A DNA stretch of 64,000 bases from Shimia ponticola (GTDB lineage Bacteria; Pseudomonadota; Alphaproteobacteria; Rhodobacterales; Rhodobacteraceae), in NCBI RefSeq assembly GCF_007995215.1, contig NZ_VCDK01000003.1, positions 434,001-498,000 on the forward strand. The letters run 5' to 3'. The translations under genes and the position numbers were made by a program. How positions within the stretch are numbered: position 1 is the stretch's first letter; every line of letters starts with the position of its first letter. A model generated the notes under the pieces. It had not been told where the DNA came from. It ran no database searches and saw only the letters and a program-made list of their open reading frames with translations. Of the stretch, positions 8,327 through 18,338 are shown piece after piece.

Positions 8327-8755
8327 TCAAGCCGCGCTGCTGCTATGTCGACCGGCCTTGATCATGACGTCTGACAATGTCGCATAGGCCGCGCCCCACG
8401 CCTCTTCCTCTGCGGCTGTCAGGCCACCAGGAACCACTTCCTTCAGCGAATGCAACAAGGCGTGACCAACCGCCTCGAAATGCTCTGGCTTCGCACCATA
8501 GTGCGCATGGCGTGTGCCCAGCGCCTGCACCTCGGAAAGAAACGTCTCAGAGGTCCCCAACTGCGTCACAATCAGGTGCAACATGTCGGCCAGTTTGTCG
8601 AACTGCCCGGACATATCCTCTGGAAATAAGGCACGCGTCTTAGGGGCCTGACGAAAAAGCTCGGCGTAGAACGTCTTCACCAGATGCCGTCGAAACGGGA
8701 ACACCCGACCAAAGCTCAGTGAGATCTGTTTGACCTGTTCTGGCGTCATGACCAC
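8327..8755 (-). CDS. Single-domain bacterial globin
   Basis: 142 aa; ATG 8749 (MTPEQV) is an alternative start. Globin-fold landmarks: F-x-x-L-F at the end of helix C region (TRALFPEDM), LGTRHAHYGAKPEHF with His83 as probable proximal haem ligand, and EEAWGAAYATLSDVMI as helix H. The layout matches Vitreoscilla-type haemoglobins or flavohaemoglobin N-terminal domains, but no reductase domain follows. Likely roles are O2 or NO binding and detoxification with a separate reductase. Monocistronic. Confidence 0.85.
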   Translation of the reverse strand: MVMTPEQVKQISLSFGRVFPFRRHLVKTFYAELFRQAPKTRALFPEDMSGQFDKLADMLHLIVTQLGTSETFLSEVQALGTRHAHYGAKPEHFEAVGHALLHSLKEVVPGGLTAAEEEAWGAAYATLSDVMIKAGRHSSSAA

Positions 8756-8852
8756 CCTCCATATCCAGAGTTCGTGGTATCAGCGACAGGTTTCCAACCT
8801 GCTAATGTCTTATCCACGACCGGAGCCAAACAGATTTCAATTTCATCGGCCC

Positions 8853-10373
8853 CTATCGCAATATCGGGAAACTGTCGCGAATGCGGCGGTCGGCGTCCGC
8901 ATCCAAATAGTCAGGGTTATGCGAGGCAAGGATGCTGTCCACCCGCGCGCTTGCGCGCGCCCATGCGTCCTGTCCACCGGCCACCTGCCATGTTCTGGGA
9001 TCGTCACGGTCCCACAAAACTGGATAGTGGTAGTCCCTCTCCATCGCTGCATAGGTCTGAGCTGATCCGAGAAAATGCCCCTCTCCCAAAACCGCGTCGC
9101 GAATGGCCCGATAGCCCAAGGTCTCTTCCGTAACTTCGATCCCGCGCAAGGTGCGATAAACAGCGCCGAGCATATCGTTATCCAAAACAAACGCCTCGCA
9201 GCTTGCGCCCAAAAGCGCCGCTGTCATCCCAGAGCTTTCGTAAACCAAATTGCCGCCAGCTAGCCCCGCCGCCAACGCCGTAAGCGCCTTTTCGGCCCCA
9301 TACTGCGCGTCCAAGGCTTTGGCATCTGACATCGACGCCGCCACACCGGATGGAAGGCCAAGCCAATTGGACAGTTGCGCTGACGCAGCATTCAAAACGG
9401 CGGTTTCCCCGCCTCCGCCCGAAAAAGCACCAGTGCGCAGATCAATCACCAAAGGCCAATTCGAAAACACCATGGGGTATCCAGGGTGGATCGCATGGAC
9501 CATCACCAAGCTCGCGAGCGTCTCGGCAAGCGATTGCGCCAGAAAACCAGCCAGCGTCGCGGGTGCGGTTGCACCAGACTGCGCGGCAGTGATGCAGGAA
9601 ATTGGGATGTTATGAGCGATACATCCATAGGTCACATCCACTGCGTCCTCGCCAAACCGCATCGGAGAAATCACTGGACTAATGTGGGTTTTCAGAAAGG
9701 GCCGCGCGCTGAATTTCCCGTCACCACCCGCCGCAATGTCCAGCATGCCCACAATCGGAGCGATGTGTTCAGCCAGCGTAAATGAAGTCGCCACCGGTTT
9801 GGTGGTGTTCTTCAACAGGGCATAGGCCGTGTTCACATCAAGTTCGAAGGGATCGGCCACATCGGTCGCAACGCAACACCGGGTGAACCAACTGACGTTT
9901 TCCAACGTGTCCTGAAGGCGCGTGAAATCGTGCAAATCGGCCAACGTCGATGGCCGGTACTCACCGGTAAAGCGATCCAGCGTCTGAACTGCGGCCCCCC
10001 CAGTGCCGAAATGCACAGCGTTGCCGCCAACCTCGATCGTGCGGTTTGGATCGCGACCGTGCAGAGGGAACCGCTTTGCTGCCTTGTCAATCGCCTCTTC
10101 GACCAACGCGCGTGGCATGCAGACACGGTCAGCTTTCTCATGCGCTCCTGCGGCGCAGAGGTCATCGCGCAACCGTTCTGGCACCTCGCCCATACCCAGA
10201 TCAGCCAAAAGCCTGAGGGCCGTGTCGTAGATCGCCTGCAGGTCGGCATCAGAAAGCGGGCGGTATTGACCGCCAATTTGGCCCGGTGGGCACGGGTTTG
10301 GTGGCGGCGCGGCGCGTTGTTCGACCTTTTCGCGGCGACCACCAGAACGGCGGCGTTTGGTTTGAGCTGTCAT
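8853..10373 (-). CDS. MttB-family (trimethylamine methyltransferase-like) protein, non-pyrrolysine
   Basis: 506 aa. The sequence follows the MttB superfamily TIM barrel: YRPLSDADLQAIYDTALRLLADLG, GGNAVHFGTGGAA, TTKPVATSFTLAEH and a glycine-rich GAFSGGGGETAVLNAASAQLSNWLGLPS. The frame is open with no internal TAG, so it belongs to the non-pyrrolysine branch whose characterised members demethylate quaternary amines such as glycine betaine or proline betaine onto a corrinoid protein. No corrinoid-binding protein is in the window, so substrate and acceptor are unknown. The N terminus is basic and disordered. The Shine-Dalgarno lies in a hairpin (10380-10398). Confidence 0.88.
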   Translation of the reverse strand: MTAQTKRRRSGGRREKVEQRAAPPPNPCPPGQIGGQYRPLSDADLQAIYDTALRLLADLGMGEVPERLRDDLCAAGAHEKADRVCMPRALVEEAIDKAAKRFPLHGRDPNRTIEVGGNAVHFGTGGAAVQTLDRFTGEYRPSTLADLHDFTRLQDTLENVSWFTRCCVATDVADPFELDVNTAYALLKNTTKPVATSFTLAEHIAPIVGMLDIAAGGDGKFSARPFLKTHISPVISPMRFGEDAVDVTYGCIAHNIPISCITAAQSGATAPATLAGFLAQSLAETLASLVMVHAIHPGYPMVFSNWPLVIDLRTGAFSGGGGETAVLNAASAQLSNWLGLPSGVAASMSDAKALDAQYGAEKALTALAAGLAGGNLVYESSGMTAALLGASCEAFVLDNDMLGAVYRTLRGIEVTEETLGYRAIRDAVLGEGHFLGSAQTYAAMERDYHYPVLWDRDDPRTWQVAGGQDAWARASARVDSILASHNPDYLDADADRRIRDSFPILR

Positions 10374-10379
10374 GCCAGA

Positions 10380-10398
10380 CCTCCTGTCCCACAGGAGG
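10380..10398 (-). promoter_or_regulatory. Hairpin that sequesters the MttB-family ribosome-binding site
   Basis: On the minus strand CCTCCTGT, a GGG loop and ACAGGAGG form a perfect 8-bp stem. The 3' arm contains AGGAGG exactly 6 nt before the ATG at 10373, so the ribosome-binding site is paired with its own complement. It could act as a translational switch or limit expression. Confidence 0.6.
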
Positions 10399-10446
10399 CT
10401 TGGTCACACACATCAATGCGCGTCTATTTGCGACCAATGCAAATGT

Positions 10447-11178
10447 TTAGCCAATCACCTGCGGAATCGTCACAAACGCTTCGCGCAGCGCGTCAGACCA
10501 ACGCTGTGACAACGCCTGAAACCGTCCATTGTCGGTGCCGATCCGTTCCTCGGTTTCAAAGGCGTAGGTATCCTTGCGCAGAACTGAAATATCCAACGGC
10601 ATCCCAACGGAGAGATTGGAGCGTAGGGTCGAGTCCATCGACAAGAGCGCTGCCGTCGTGGCGTCGGCCAGCGGCACCTCAGGGGTGATCACGCGATCAA
10701 GGATCGGTTTGCCGTATTTGTGCTCACCGATCTGGAAAAACGGGCTGTCATCTGTAGCCTCGATGAAGTTTCCGGCAGAGTAGACAAGGAACAGGCGCAA
10801 AGGCCCACCTGCCCGCTGACCGGCGCAGATGATGGTACTATCCGAGGCCTCCCCGCGCGCGGCGAGGCCGGGACCATATCTGTCCTGAACGATCCGCATC
10901 GCATCACCGACAATTTCGGCCACCCGGAACATCGAGGGCGCTGAATACAGCGTTTCCAATCCGTTTTCAGGTTTGTCGATGTTCTCTTGCAAAAGCGACA
11001 TGACCGCTTGCGTGATCGCCAGATTGCCTGCTGTCATCAGCGTGATGGCCCGCTCACCCGGGACCGTCCACGTGAACATCTTCTTAAAGCGTGAGATATT
11101 GTCCAATCCGGCATTCGTGCGCGTATCGGATAGGCAAATCAGGCCCTCGTTCACCTTGATGGCAACACAATAAGTCAC
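10447..11178 (-). CDS. Proteasome-type peptidase (Ntn-hydrolase family)
   Basis: 243 aa from GTG 11178, giving (M)TYCVAIKVNEGLICLSDTRTNAG; AAGGAG lies 9 nt upstream. The frame extends to 11283, but that N terminus runs into the alpha-E gene and would bury the nucleophile. After Met removal Thr2 would be the N-terminal nucleophile, as in proteasome beta and HslV-like enzymes; SDTRTNAG is the family signature. This peptidase group is regularly found beside transglutaminase, alpha-E and circularly permuted ATP-grasp genes, as here. Likely hydrolyses peptides or amide conjugates made by the cluster; substrate unknown. Confidence 0.85.
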   Translation of the reverse strand: MTYCVAIKVNEGLICLSDTRTNAGLDNISRFKKMFTWTVPGERAITLMTAGNLAITQAVMSLLQENIDKPENGLETLYSAPSMFRVAEIVGDAMRIVQDRYGPGLAARGEASDSTIICAGQRAGGPLRLFLVYSAGNFIEATDDSPFFQIGEHKYGKPILDRVITPEVPLADATTAALLSMDSTLRSNLSVGMPLDISVLRKDTYAFETEERIGTDNGRFQALSQRWSDALREAFVTIPQVIG

Positions 11179-11245
11179 TGGCAGCTGCTCCTTGTATGCA
11201 CGTTTGATCCACGCCCCCAGCGTGTGACCCGCGTGCTTTTCGTTT

Positions 11246-12212
11246 TTATGTATCAGATACGTCCGGCGCGATAATCGGACCAAAACCGAAATCCGAACCT
11301 ATCGAGATAGCTAGGTTGTTGGAGCGTACAATCATGTCGGTCAAGTATTCATGAAGGCCAAAAGCGATAATCGCATCCACGTCAGTCTTGCGCAGATCAT
11401 CCCGCAGACCCCGAACCTGAGTCAGGCTCTGATCGGAAAACGCCCCGCCTTCGTGCAAATGCTCAAGCTCACGCGCGGCCTCGTCCATACAAAACCGGAG
11501 CGACCGAGGCGAACTGGCATTCAACAGGAGAAAGTCGATGACCCGCCGGGACTCGACCGGTGCCTTGTACACCCATCGATAGGATGACCGAGCCCCTGCG
11601 GCGCGTAGCAAATTGTTCCACTGGATTTGATCGACGGAGGAGCCGATTGGATGATCCGCAGGCATCAGGACGTGGTATTTGACATCCGCAAGCCGTGCGG
11701 TCGCATCGGCTCGCTCAACAGATTGGCCAAGGCTCAGGAAACAAAAACGTTCATCGCGCAGCATTGTTGCCGAAACTGCGCCGCGAAACAGGGCGGTGAA
11801 TTGCTGAACCTGACCGATGGTGTCGGCAACATGGCGGAGCTTGCAGGCTTTTTCCGGCAGGTCGCGCGTTTCACGCCAGGCCTCGTTCGCGGCGGTCCAG
11901 ATACCGGCCGTGATCGACCCACGCTGCGCGCGCGCGTTGGCGCGGGCCTGAGCGAAACAAGCCTGAAGTGACGATGGATTGGCCGGGTCCATCACCAGAT
12001 GGTGCATCGCCTGTGCGGCTGTCACCTGTTCGATATCTCCGGGATAAGTCGCCCGGCATCCCGCGGCGATCAGGATCGCGGTCCATTCATTTGTCCCGAT
12101 GCCGGCCTTCCCAGCGAGGGTATCAAGCCGTCGTCCGGCTTCGAGCAAACGGGCCACATTGTCGGCACGTTCCATATAACGTCCCAGCCAGAACAGCCCT
12201 TCTGCAGTCCGG

Positions 12213-12220
<8 letters not shown>
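11246..12220 (-). CDS. Alpha-E domain protein
   Basis: 324 aa, almost wholly alpha-helical, starting M-L-S-R-T-A-E-G-L-F-W-L-G-R-Y-M-E-R-A, the hallmark of the alpha-E domain. No catalytic motif is visible. Across bacteria it pairs with circularly permuted ATP-grasp proteins, and here it overlaps the end of that gene by 8 bp, so the two are made together and probably work as a complex. In some genomes the two are fused. Confidence 0.9.
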
Positions 12221-13628
<1,408 letters not shown>

Positions 13629-13718
13629 GCGCCTACCGTCGGTTAACACTCGGGCGAGCGCAAGGAAGAAGCGTGCTGCCACCGGCGAAACCCAATTTCC
13701 GCGCAAAGTGATCAATAA

Positions 13719-16700
13719 ATGAGCATCCAAGTCGCCCTCAACCACCGCACGACCTATCGCTATGACCGCTTTGTCAGCCACGCGCCGCATATCATCCGTC
13801 TGCGTCCGGCGCCGCATACGCGCACCAAAGTCCTCAGCTACAGCCAGCGCATTGCGCCGGACGAGCATTTTCTGAATTGGCAACAGGACCCTTTCGCGAA
13901 CTATCAGGCGCGTGTGGTGTTCCCCGAGAAATCGGATCACCTTGAGGTCGAAATTGATCTCATTGCGGAACTGGAGGCGATCAATCCCTTCGACTTCTTT
14001 CTTGAAGACAGCGCGCAAGAGGCGGATTTCACCTATGATGCGGCCCTAAGAGCCGATCTTGCACCCTACCTGACGGCCCCAAAAATGACACCGGCCTTCA
14101 AGGATTTCCTGGCTGGTGCCCCCGGACCCAAAGGATCGACCATCGACTGGGTCGTCGCCCTGAACCAGTATGTCGAACAGGCCGTGGGTTACGTTGTGCG
14201 CATGGAACCGGGCGTGCAAACGCCCGAAGAAACGCTGACCATCGGCAAAGGTTCGTGCCGCGACAGCGGATGGATGCTGGTGCAAATGTTTCGGCATTTC
14301 GGCTACGCAGCTCGGTTCGTTTCCGGCTATCTGATCCAACTGACCCCCGACATCAAAGCCATCGACGGACCCAGCGGACCAGACGCCGACTTTACCGATT
14401 TGCATGCATGGGCAGAAGTGTACCTGCCCGGTGCGGGTTGGATTGGACTGGATCCGACATCGGGCCTGTTCGCGGGTGAAGGTCATATTCCGTTGGCGGC
14501 GACCCCGGCCCCACGTTCGGCAGCGCCGATCTCGGGTGCGGTCGATCCCTGCGAGGTGCAATTTGACTTCGACATGTCCATTACCCGGTTCAAGGAACCG
14601 GTGCGCCAGACGAAACCGCTGAGCGACGCGCAATGGAGCGCCATTCAATCGGTCGGAGCCGCCATAGATGAACGTTTGGACAAAGGCGCTGTGCGCCTTA
14701 CGGTGGGTGGCGAACCGACATTTGTGGCAGCCAACGACCGAGATGCCGACGAATGGACCGTTGACGCCGTTGGCCCAACCAAACGCAGCTATGCTGATCG
14801 TTTGATCCGGCGTCTGCGTGACCGCTTTGCCCCCGGCGGCGTGCTGCATTACGGACAGGGCAAATGGTATCCCGGCGAGCAATTGCCGCGCTGGTCATTT
14901 GAGCTTCACTGGCGCGGCGATGGCCTGCCGCTTTGGGATGACCCCGGCCTGATCGCCACGGAAGGGTCCGACCGCGTCGCGCCCGCCGCCGCGCGCAGGT
15001 TTATCGAAACACTCTGTGACCGGCTCGATATCCCTATTGATCACGCCATTCCAGCTTATGAAGACCCGGTCGAATTTGCTCTGCGCGAACAGAACCTGCC
15101 TGAAAACGCGACACCAGAAACAAATGAGATGGCGGACCCGGAACTGCGGCGTCGTCTGGTACGCGTTTTTGAGAAGGGTTTGCAGGACCCATCTGCCTTT
15201 GTCCTTCCGCTGCAACAGGCACAAAGCGAGGCCGTCCCCCCAACCTGGCTCAGCGAGATTTGGAAAACCCGGCGCGGTGCACTGTTCCTGATCCCCGGCG
15301 ATAGCCCGGCCGGTCTGCGGCTCCCGCTTGAGGCGTTGCCGGTTTTGCCGGACGGGGTTGCGGCGGTACCGTTTACGCAAGACACCATGCCGAACCGCCC
15401 TCCGCTTCCACCGCGTTTTGGTGCCCCGCCCCGGTTCCAAACCACGCGGCACGATCCCGCAGAAAACGACGCCCCGATTGCAGTAACCACAGGCGGTGCC
15501 GTTCGAACCGCGCTTTCGGTGGAACCACGCAACGGCGTTCTCTGCGTTTTCCTGCCACCGATGCACAATGCAGAAGGTTACCTGTCGCTCCTGAATGCCG
15601 TGGAAGACACGGCACGCGCCTTGGGCCAACCGGTTCACGTCGAAGGGTATACGCCACCATCAGATGCGCGGTTGAATGTGATCAAGGTCACCCCTGATCC
15701 CGGCGTCATCGAAATCAACATCCACCCAGCCCACAGTTTTGCCGAGCAAGCCGCCGTCACCGAGGCGCTATATGAGGAAGCGCGCGCAATCGGCTTGGAT
15801 ACCTCGACCTTTCAGATAGATGGCCGCGTCGTGGGCTCTGGTGGCGGCAACCATATCGTGATGGGAGGCGAAACCCCGGCAGACAGCCCGTTTCTGCGGC
15901 GGCCTGATCTTTTGGGGTCGATTATCCGGTTTTGGCAAAATCATCCGTCGCTGAGCTATCTGTTCTCGGGCATGTTCGTGGGGCCAACGTCTCAGGCGCC
16001 TCGGTTGGACGAGGCGCGCCATGACAGTCTTTATGAGATGGAAATCGCGCTGGAGCAGATGACCCGACAGGCCGATTGCCCCCCGTGGCTGGTCGACCGA
16101 CTGTTTCGCAACCTGCTGATCGACGTCACTGGCAACACGCACCGCGCAGAGATTTGCATCGACAAGCTCTATTCGCCGGATGGGCCTGCGGGTCGCTTGG
16201 GCCTGATCGAGTTTCGCGGGTTCGAGATGCCTCCGCATCCCCGTATGGCCGTCGCCCAGAACCTCGTGTTGCGCGCCCTCATCGCGCGATTCTGGGAAAA
16301 ACCCTATGATGGACCGCTCATCCGTTGGGGCACCGAGCTGCATGACCGATATTTGTTGCCGCATTACCTGGCGCAGGATTTTGCCGCCGTGTTGGGCGAC
16401 CTGTCGGGACATTTCAGGCTGAAGTTCGATCCTGAATGGTTTGATGCTCAATTGTCTTTCCGTTTCCCGCTGGCCGGGACCGTCGATGTGGCAGGGGCGC
16501 ATCTGGAATTGCGCAACGCCATCGAACCTTGGCCCACCTTGGGTGAAGAAGGCGCAATCGGCGGGACCACGCGCTTTGTCGACAGTTCTATGGAACGTCT
16601 GCAACTTCGGATTACCGGCCTGCCGCAGGGCGTGGTGCCAACGGTAAATGGCGTCGAGATCCCGATGCACGGCACCGACCAAGGCCTGATTGCGGGGATC

Positions 16701-16991
16701 AAGTTCCGCGCCTGGTGGCCAGCGCACTGTTTGCATCCGACCATTCCCCCCCACGCCCCCCTGACCTTTGACCTTGTGGATCAAAAGACACGCCACTCGC
16801 TGGGCGGGTGTACCTATCACGTAGCCCATGAAGGTGGGCGCGCACATGAAACGCGGCCCATCAACGAACTAGAGGCGGAAGGTCGACGTTTGGCGCGCTT
16901 TACCCAGTTTCACACGCCGGGCGAAATCACGATCCGCCAAATTCCGCGCCAAGGAGAGTTCCCCCACACCCTTGATCTGCGACGCCTCTAG
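13719..16991 (+). CDS. Transglutaminase-like cysteine protease with DUF2126 C-terminal region
   Basis: 1090 aa. N-terminal part: bacterial transglutaminase N domain (about 3-85), then a transglutaminase/papain-like core with Cys180 (GKGSCRDSGW), His229 (LHAWAEVYLPGAGW) and Asp245 (GLDPTSGL), all intact. From about residue 300 to the end the DUF2126 region is recognised by LTVGGEPTFVAANDRDADEW, FQIDGRVVGSGGGNHIVMGG and GLIEFRGFEMPPHPRM. The latter part resembles a glutamine-synthetase-like amidoligase fold in published domain analyses. Divergent from the ATP-grasp operon with 90 bp between starts. Likely a peptide/amide metabolism enzyme. Confidence 0.92.
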   Translation: MSIQVALNHRTTYRYDRFVSHAPHIIRLRPAPHTRTKVLSYSQRIAPDEHFLNWQQDPFANYQARVVFPEKSDHLEVEIDLIAELEAINPFDFFLEDSAQEADFTYDAALRADLAPYLTAPKMTPAFKDFLAGAPGPKGSTIDWVVALNQYVEQAVGYVVRMEPGVQTPEETLTIGKGSCRDSGWMLVQMFRHFGYAARFVSGYLIQLTPDIKAIDGPSGPDADFTDLHAWAEVYLPGAGWIGLDPTSGLFAGEGHIPLAATPAPRSAAPISGAVDPCEVQFDFDMSITRFKEPVRQTKPLSDAQWSAIQSVGAAIDERLDKGAVRLTVGGEPTFVAANDRDADEWTVDAVGPTKRSYADRLIRRLRDRFAPGGVLHYGQGKWYPGEQLPRWSFELHWRGDGLPLWDDPGLIATEGSDRVAPAAARRFIETLCDRLDIPIDHAIPAYEDPVEFALREQNLPENATPETNEMADPELRRRLVRVFEKGLQDPSAFVLPLQQAQSEAVPPTWLSEIWKTRRGALFLIPGDSPAGLRLPLEALPVLPDGVAAVPFTQDTMPNRPPLPPRFGAPPRFQTTRHDPAENDAPIAVTTGGAVRTALSVEPRNGVLCVFLPPMHNAEGYLSLLNAVEDTARALGQPVHVEGYTPPSDARLNVIKVTPDPGVIEINIHPAHSFAEQAAVTEALYEEARAIGLDTSTFQIDGRVVGSGGGNHIVMGGETPADSPFLRRPDLLGSIIRFWQNHPSLSYLFSGMFVGPTSQAPRLDEARHDSLYEMEIALEQMTRQADCPPWLVDRLFRNLLIDVTGNTHRAEICIDKLYSPDGPAGRLGLIEFRGFEMPPHPRMAVAQNLVLRALIARFWEKPYDGPLIRWGTELHDRYLLPHYLAQDFAAVLGDLSGHFRLKFDPEWFDAQLSFRFPLAGTVDVAGAHLELRNAIEPWPTLGEEGAIGGTTRFVDSSMERLQLRITGLPQGVVPTVNGVEIPMHGTDQGLIAGIKFRAWWPAHCLHPTIPPHAPLTFDLVDQKTRHSLGGCTYHVAHEGGRAHETRPINELEAEGRRLARFTQFHTPGEITIRQIPRQGEFPHTLDLRRL

Positions 16992-17018
16992 AGGCGCATT
17001 CCACGCGTAAGTCGACGG

Positions 17019-18332
17019 CTACCATAGCGGCCCAAACTTTTGGTAATGCAGCGCCTGCAAAACGATTGCGTTGGTGTTCAGTGTATAGATCTCATTGATC
17101 GTGCCGTCGGTCTCGTAGAGTCCGGCAGGAAACCCTTTGTCTGGGTCGGCAGTCGCCATCACGCGTTCGCGCGCCATCGCCGTGTAGTCTGATGGCATTA
17201 GAGCGTGCCAAGCAAAGCTGGCCTTGGTGCTTTGTGTGCGCAGATCATCGTGAAACGTGCCGTCCTCTGTCACCACGCCCCATGGCCGCCCGTTGGCAAA
17301 CACCGAGGCGTAGAGGAAATGCGGGGCCTGATCGATGTGATCTTCGGAGACCATAGTGACGAGGCCGGTTTCCTGATGCCGCCTCTCCTGCGCGGACAGG
17401 ATCGACCGAGCGAGCGTCGCGCTTTCGGCATCAAACCCGAATTCCAGCCCAATCAAGACGTAGGGTTCGCTGAGCACTGGCGTGATCGCTCCAAATGACC
17501 GCGCCCTGCGCAGATCGGTCGGCACTTGCTGTCCCTGAACTTCGGTCCAAGAAACGACCCGCTCTGCCGACGCCGCACGCAGGACATCCAGCCCCCAAAG
17601 CGCGGCGGCACGCGCCGCATATTGCTCATAGCCAATGCGCCCTTCCTGAACACGCACATATCCGCCATTTCCATCCAATTCGGACCCCCACAACTCGCCC
17701 TGCGCGGCCATCGCTGTCAGATCCCAACTGGTCAGGATCGCACGGATTTGTTGTCCGTGATGTGGATAGTGTTTCTCGACCACGCGGAGCGCCATCAGGA
17801 ACCGCCCCATGTCCAAAGCGGACCACCCGATGCCGCCATCAACGTCCTGATTGCCATAGTTCACCATGGCCAGCGTCTGCGTGTTGTAGGCCTTGTTGGG
17901 CAGGCGCCCGTCAAAAAGGGGCAAGGATTCCAGAGCTTTCAGCAGTTTAGTGATGCGTGCTTCAAAGGCCTCTTCTGACACCAGCCCCAATCGAACGGCT
18001 GATACCAGCCCAAGCAGATACGACCCTTGGTCCCACATTGTCGTTGACGGATACCCATCGACCGAATTCACAAATCCCGTCTCGGGGTGCGTGTTCGCCG
18101 CGAGATATGTCCAAGCGGTTTGGGCGGCGATCATGTCCGCATGGCTGAATTCCTGGCTTGGCCCTGCAAGAGGCTCTTCACCGTCCAACGGGATCAGTGT
18201 CGAATTTTGGAACGAAAGCCGCGCCAGAGCATCATCGAAAAACAAGGCAAGGCTTGCCGACAAAAGAAGCCCGGCCACAAAGACAATCGGCCCACGCGGA
18301 ACGGTCGCCGGTTTTGTATGAACAGTTTGCAT
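17019..18332 (-). CDS. DUF3131-domain protein, membrane-anchored
   Basis: 437 aa. One N-terminal membrane helix (about 13-35) with the remainder outside the cytoplasmic membrane. ETGFVNSVDGYPSTTMWDQGSYLLGLVSA and DVDGGIGWSALDMGRFLMALR match DUF3131, an alpha/alpha-toroid-like domain common beside glycosyltransferases. It may act on the nascent or finished polymer. ATG lies 6 bp after the stop of the glycosyltransferase gene, so it is the last gene of the polysaccharide operon. Confidence 0.8.
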   Translation of the reverse strand: MQTVHTKPATVPRGPIVFVAGLLLSASLALFFDDALARLSFQNSTLIPLDGEEPLAGPSQEFSHADMIAAQTAWTYLAANTHPETGFVNSVDGYPSTTMWDQGSYLLGLVSAVRLGLVSEEAFEARITKLLKALESLPLFDGRLPNKAYNTQTLAMVNYGNQDVDGGIGWSALDMGRFLMALRVVEKHYPHHGQQIRAILTSWDLTAMAAQGELWGSELDGNGGYVRVQEGRIGYEQYAARAAALWGLDVLRAASAERVVSWTEVQGQQVPTDLRRARSFGAITPVLSEPYVLIGLEFGFDAESATLARSILSAQERRHQETGLVTMVSEDHIDQAPHFLYASVFANGRPWGVVTEDGTFHDDLRTQSTKASFAWHALMPSDYTAMARERVMATADPDKGFPAGLYETDGTINEIYTLNTNAIVLQALHYQKFGPLW

Positions 18333-18338
18333 TTATTC

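Noticed and set aside
8853-10373. Pyrrolysine-containing trimethylamine methyltransferase
   Set aside because: The frame has no internal amber codon and normal length, and no pyl genes are present.
15768-16847. 359-codon minus-strand frame opposite the transglutaminase/DUF2126 gene
   Set aside because: Shadow of a well-supported gene in GC-rich DNA; no family resemblance.
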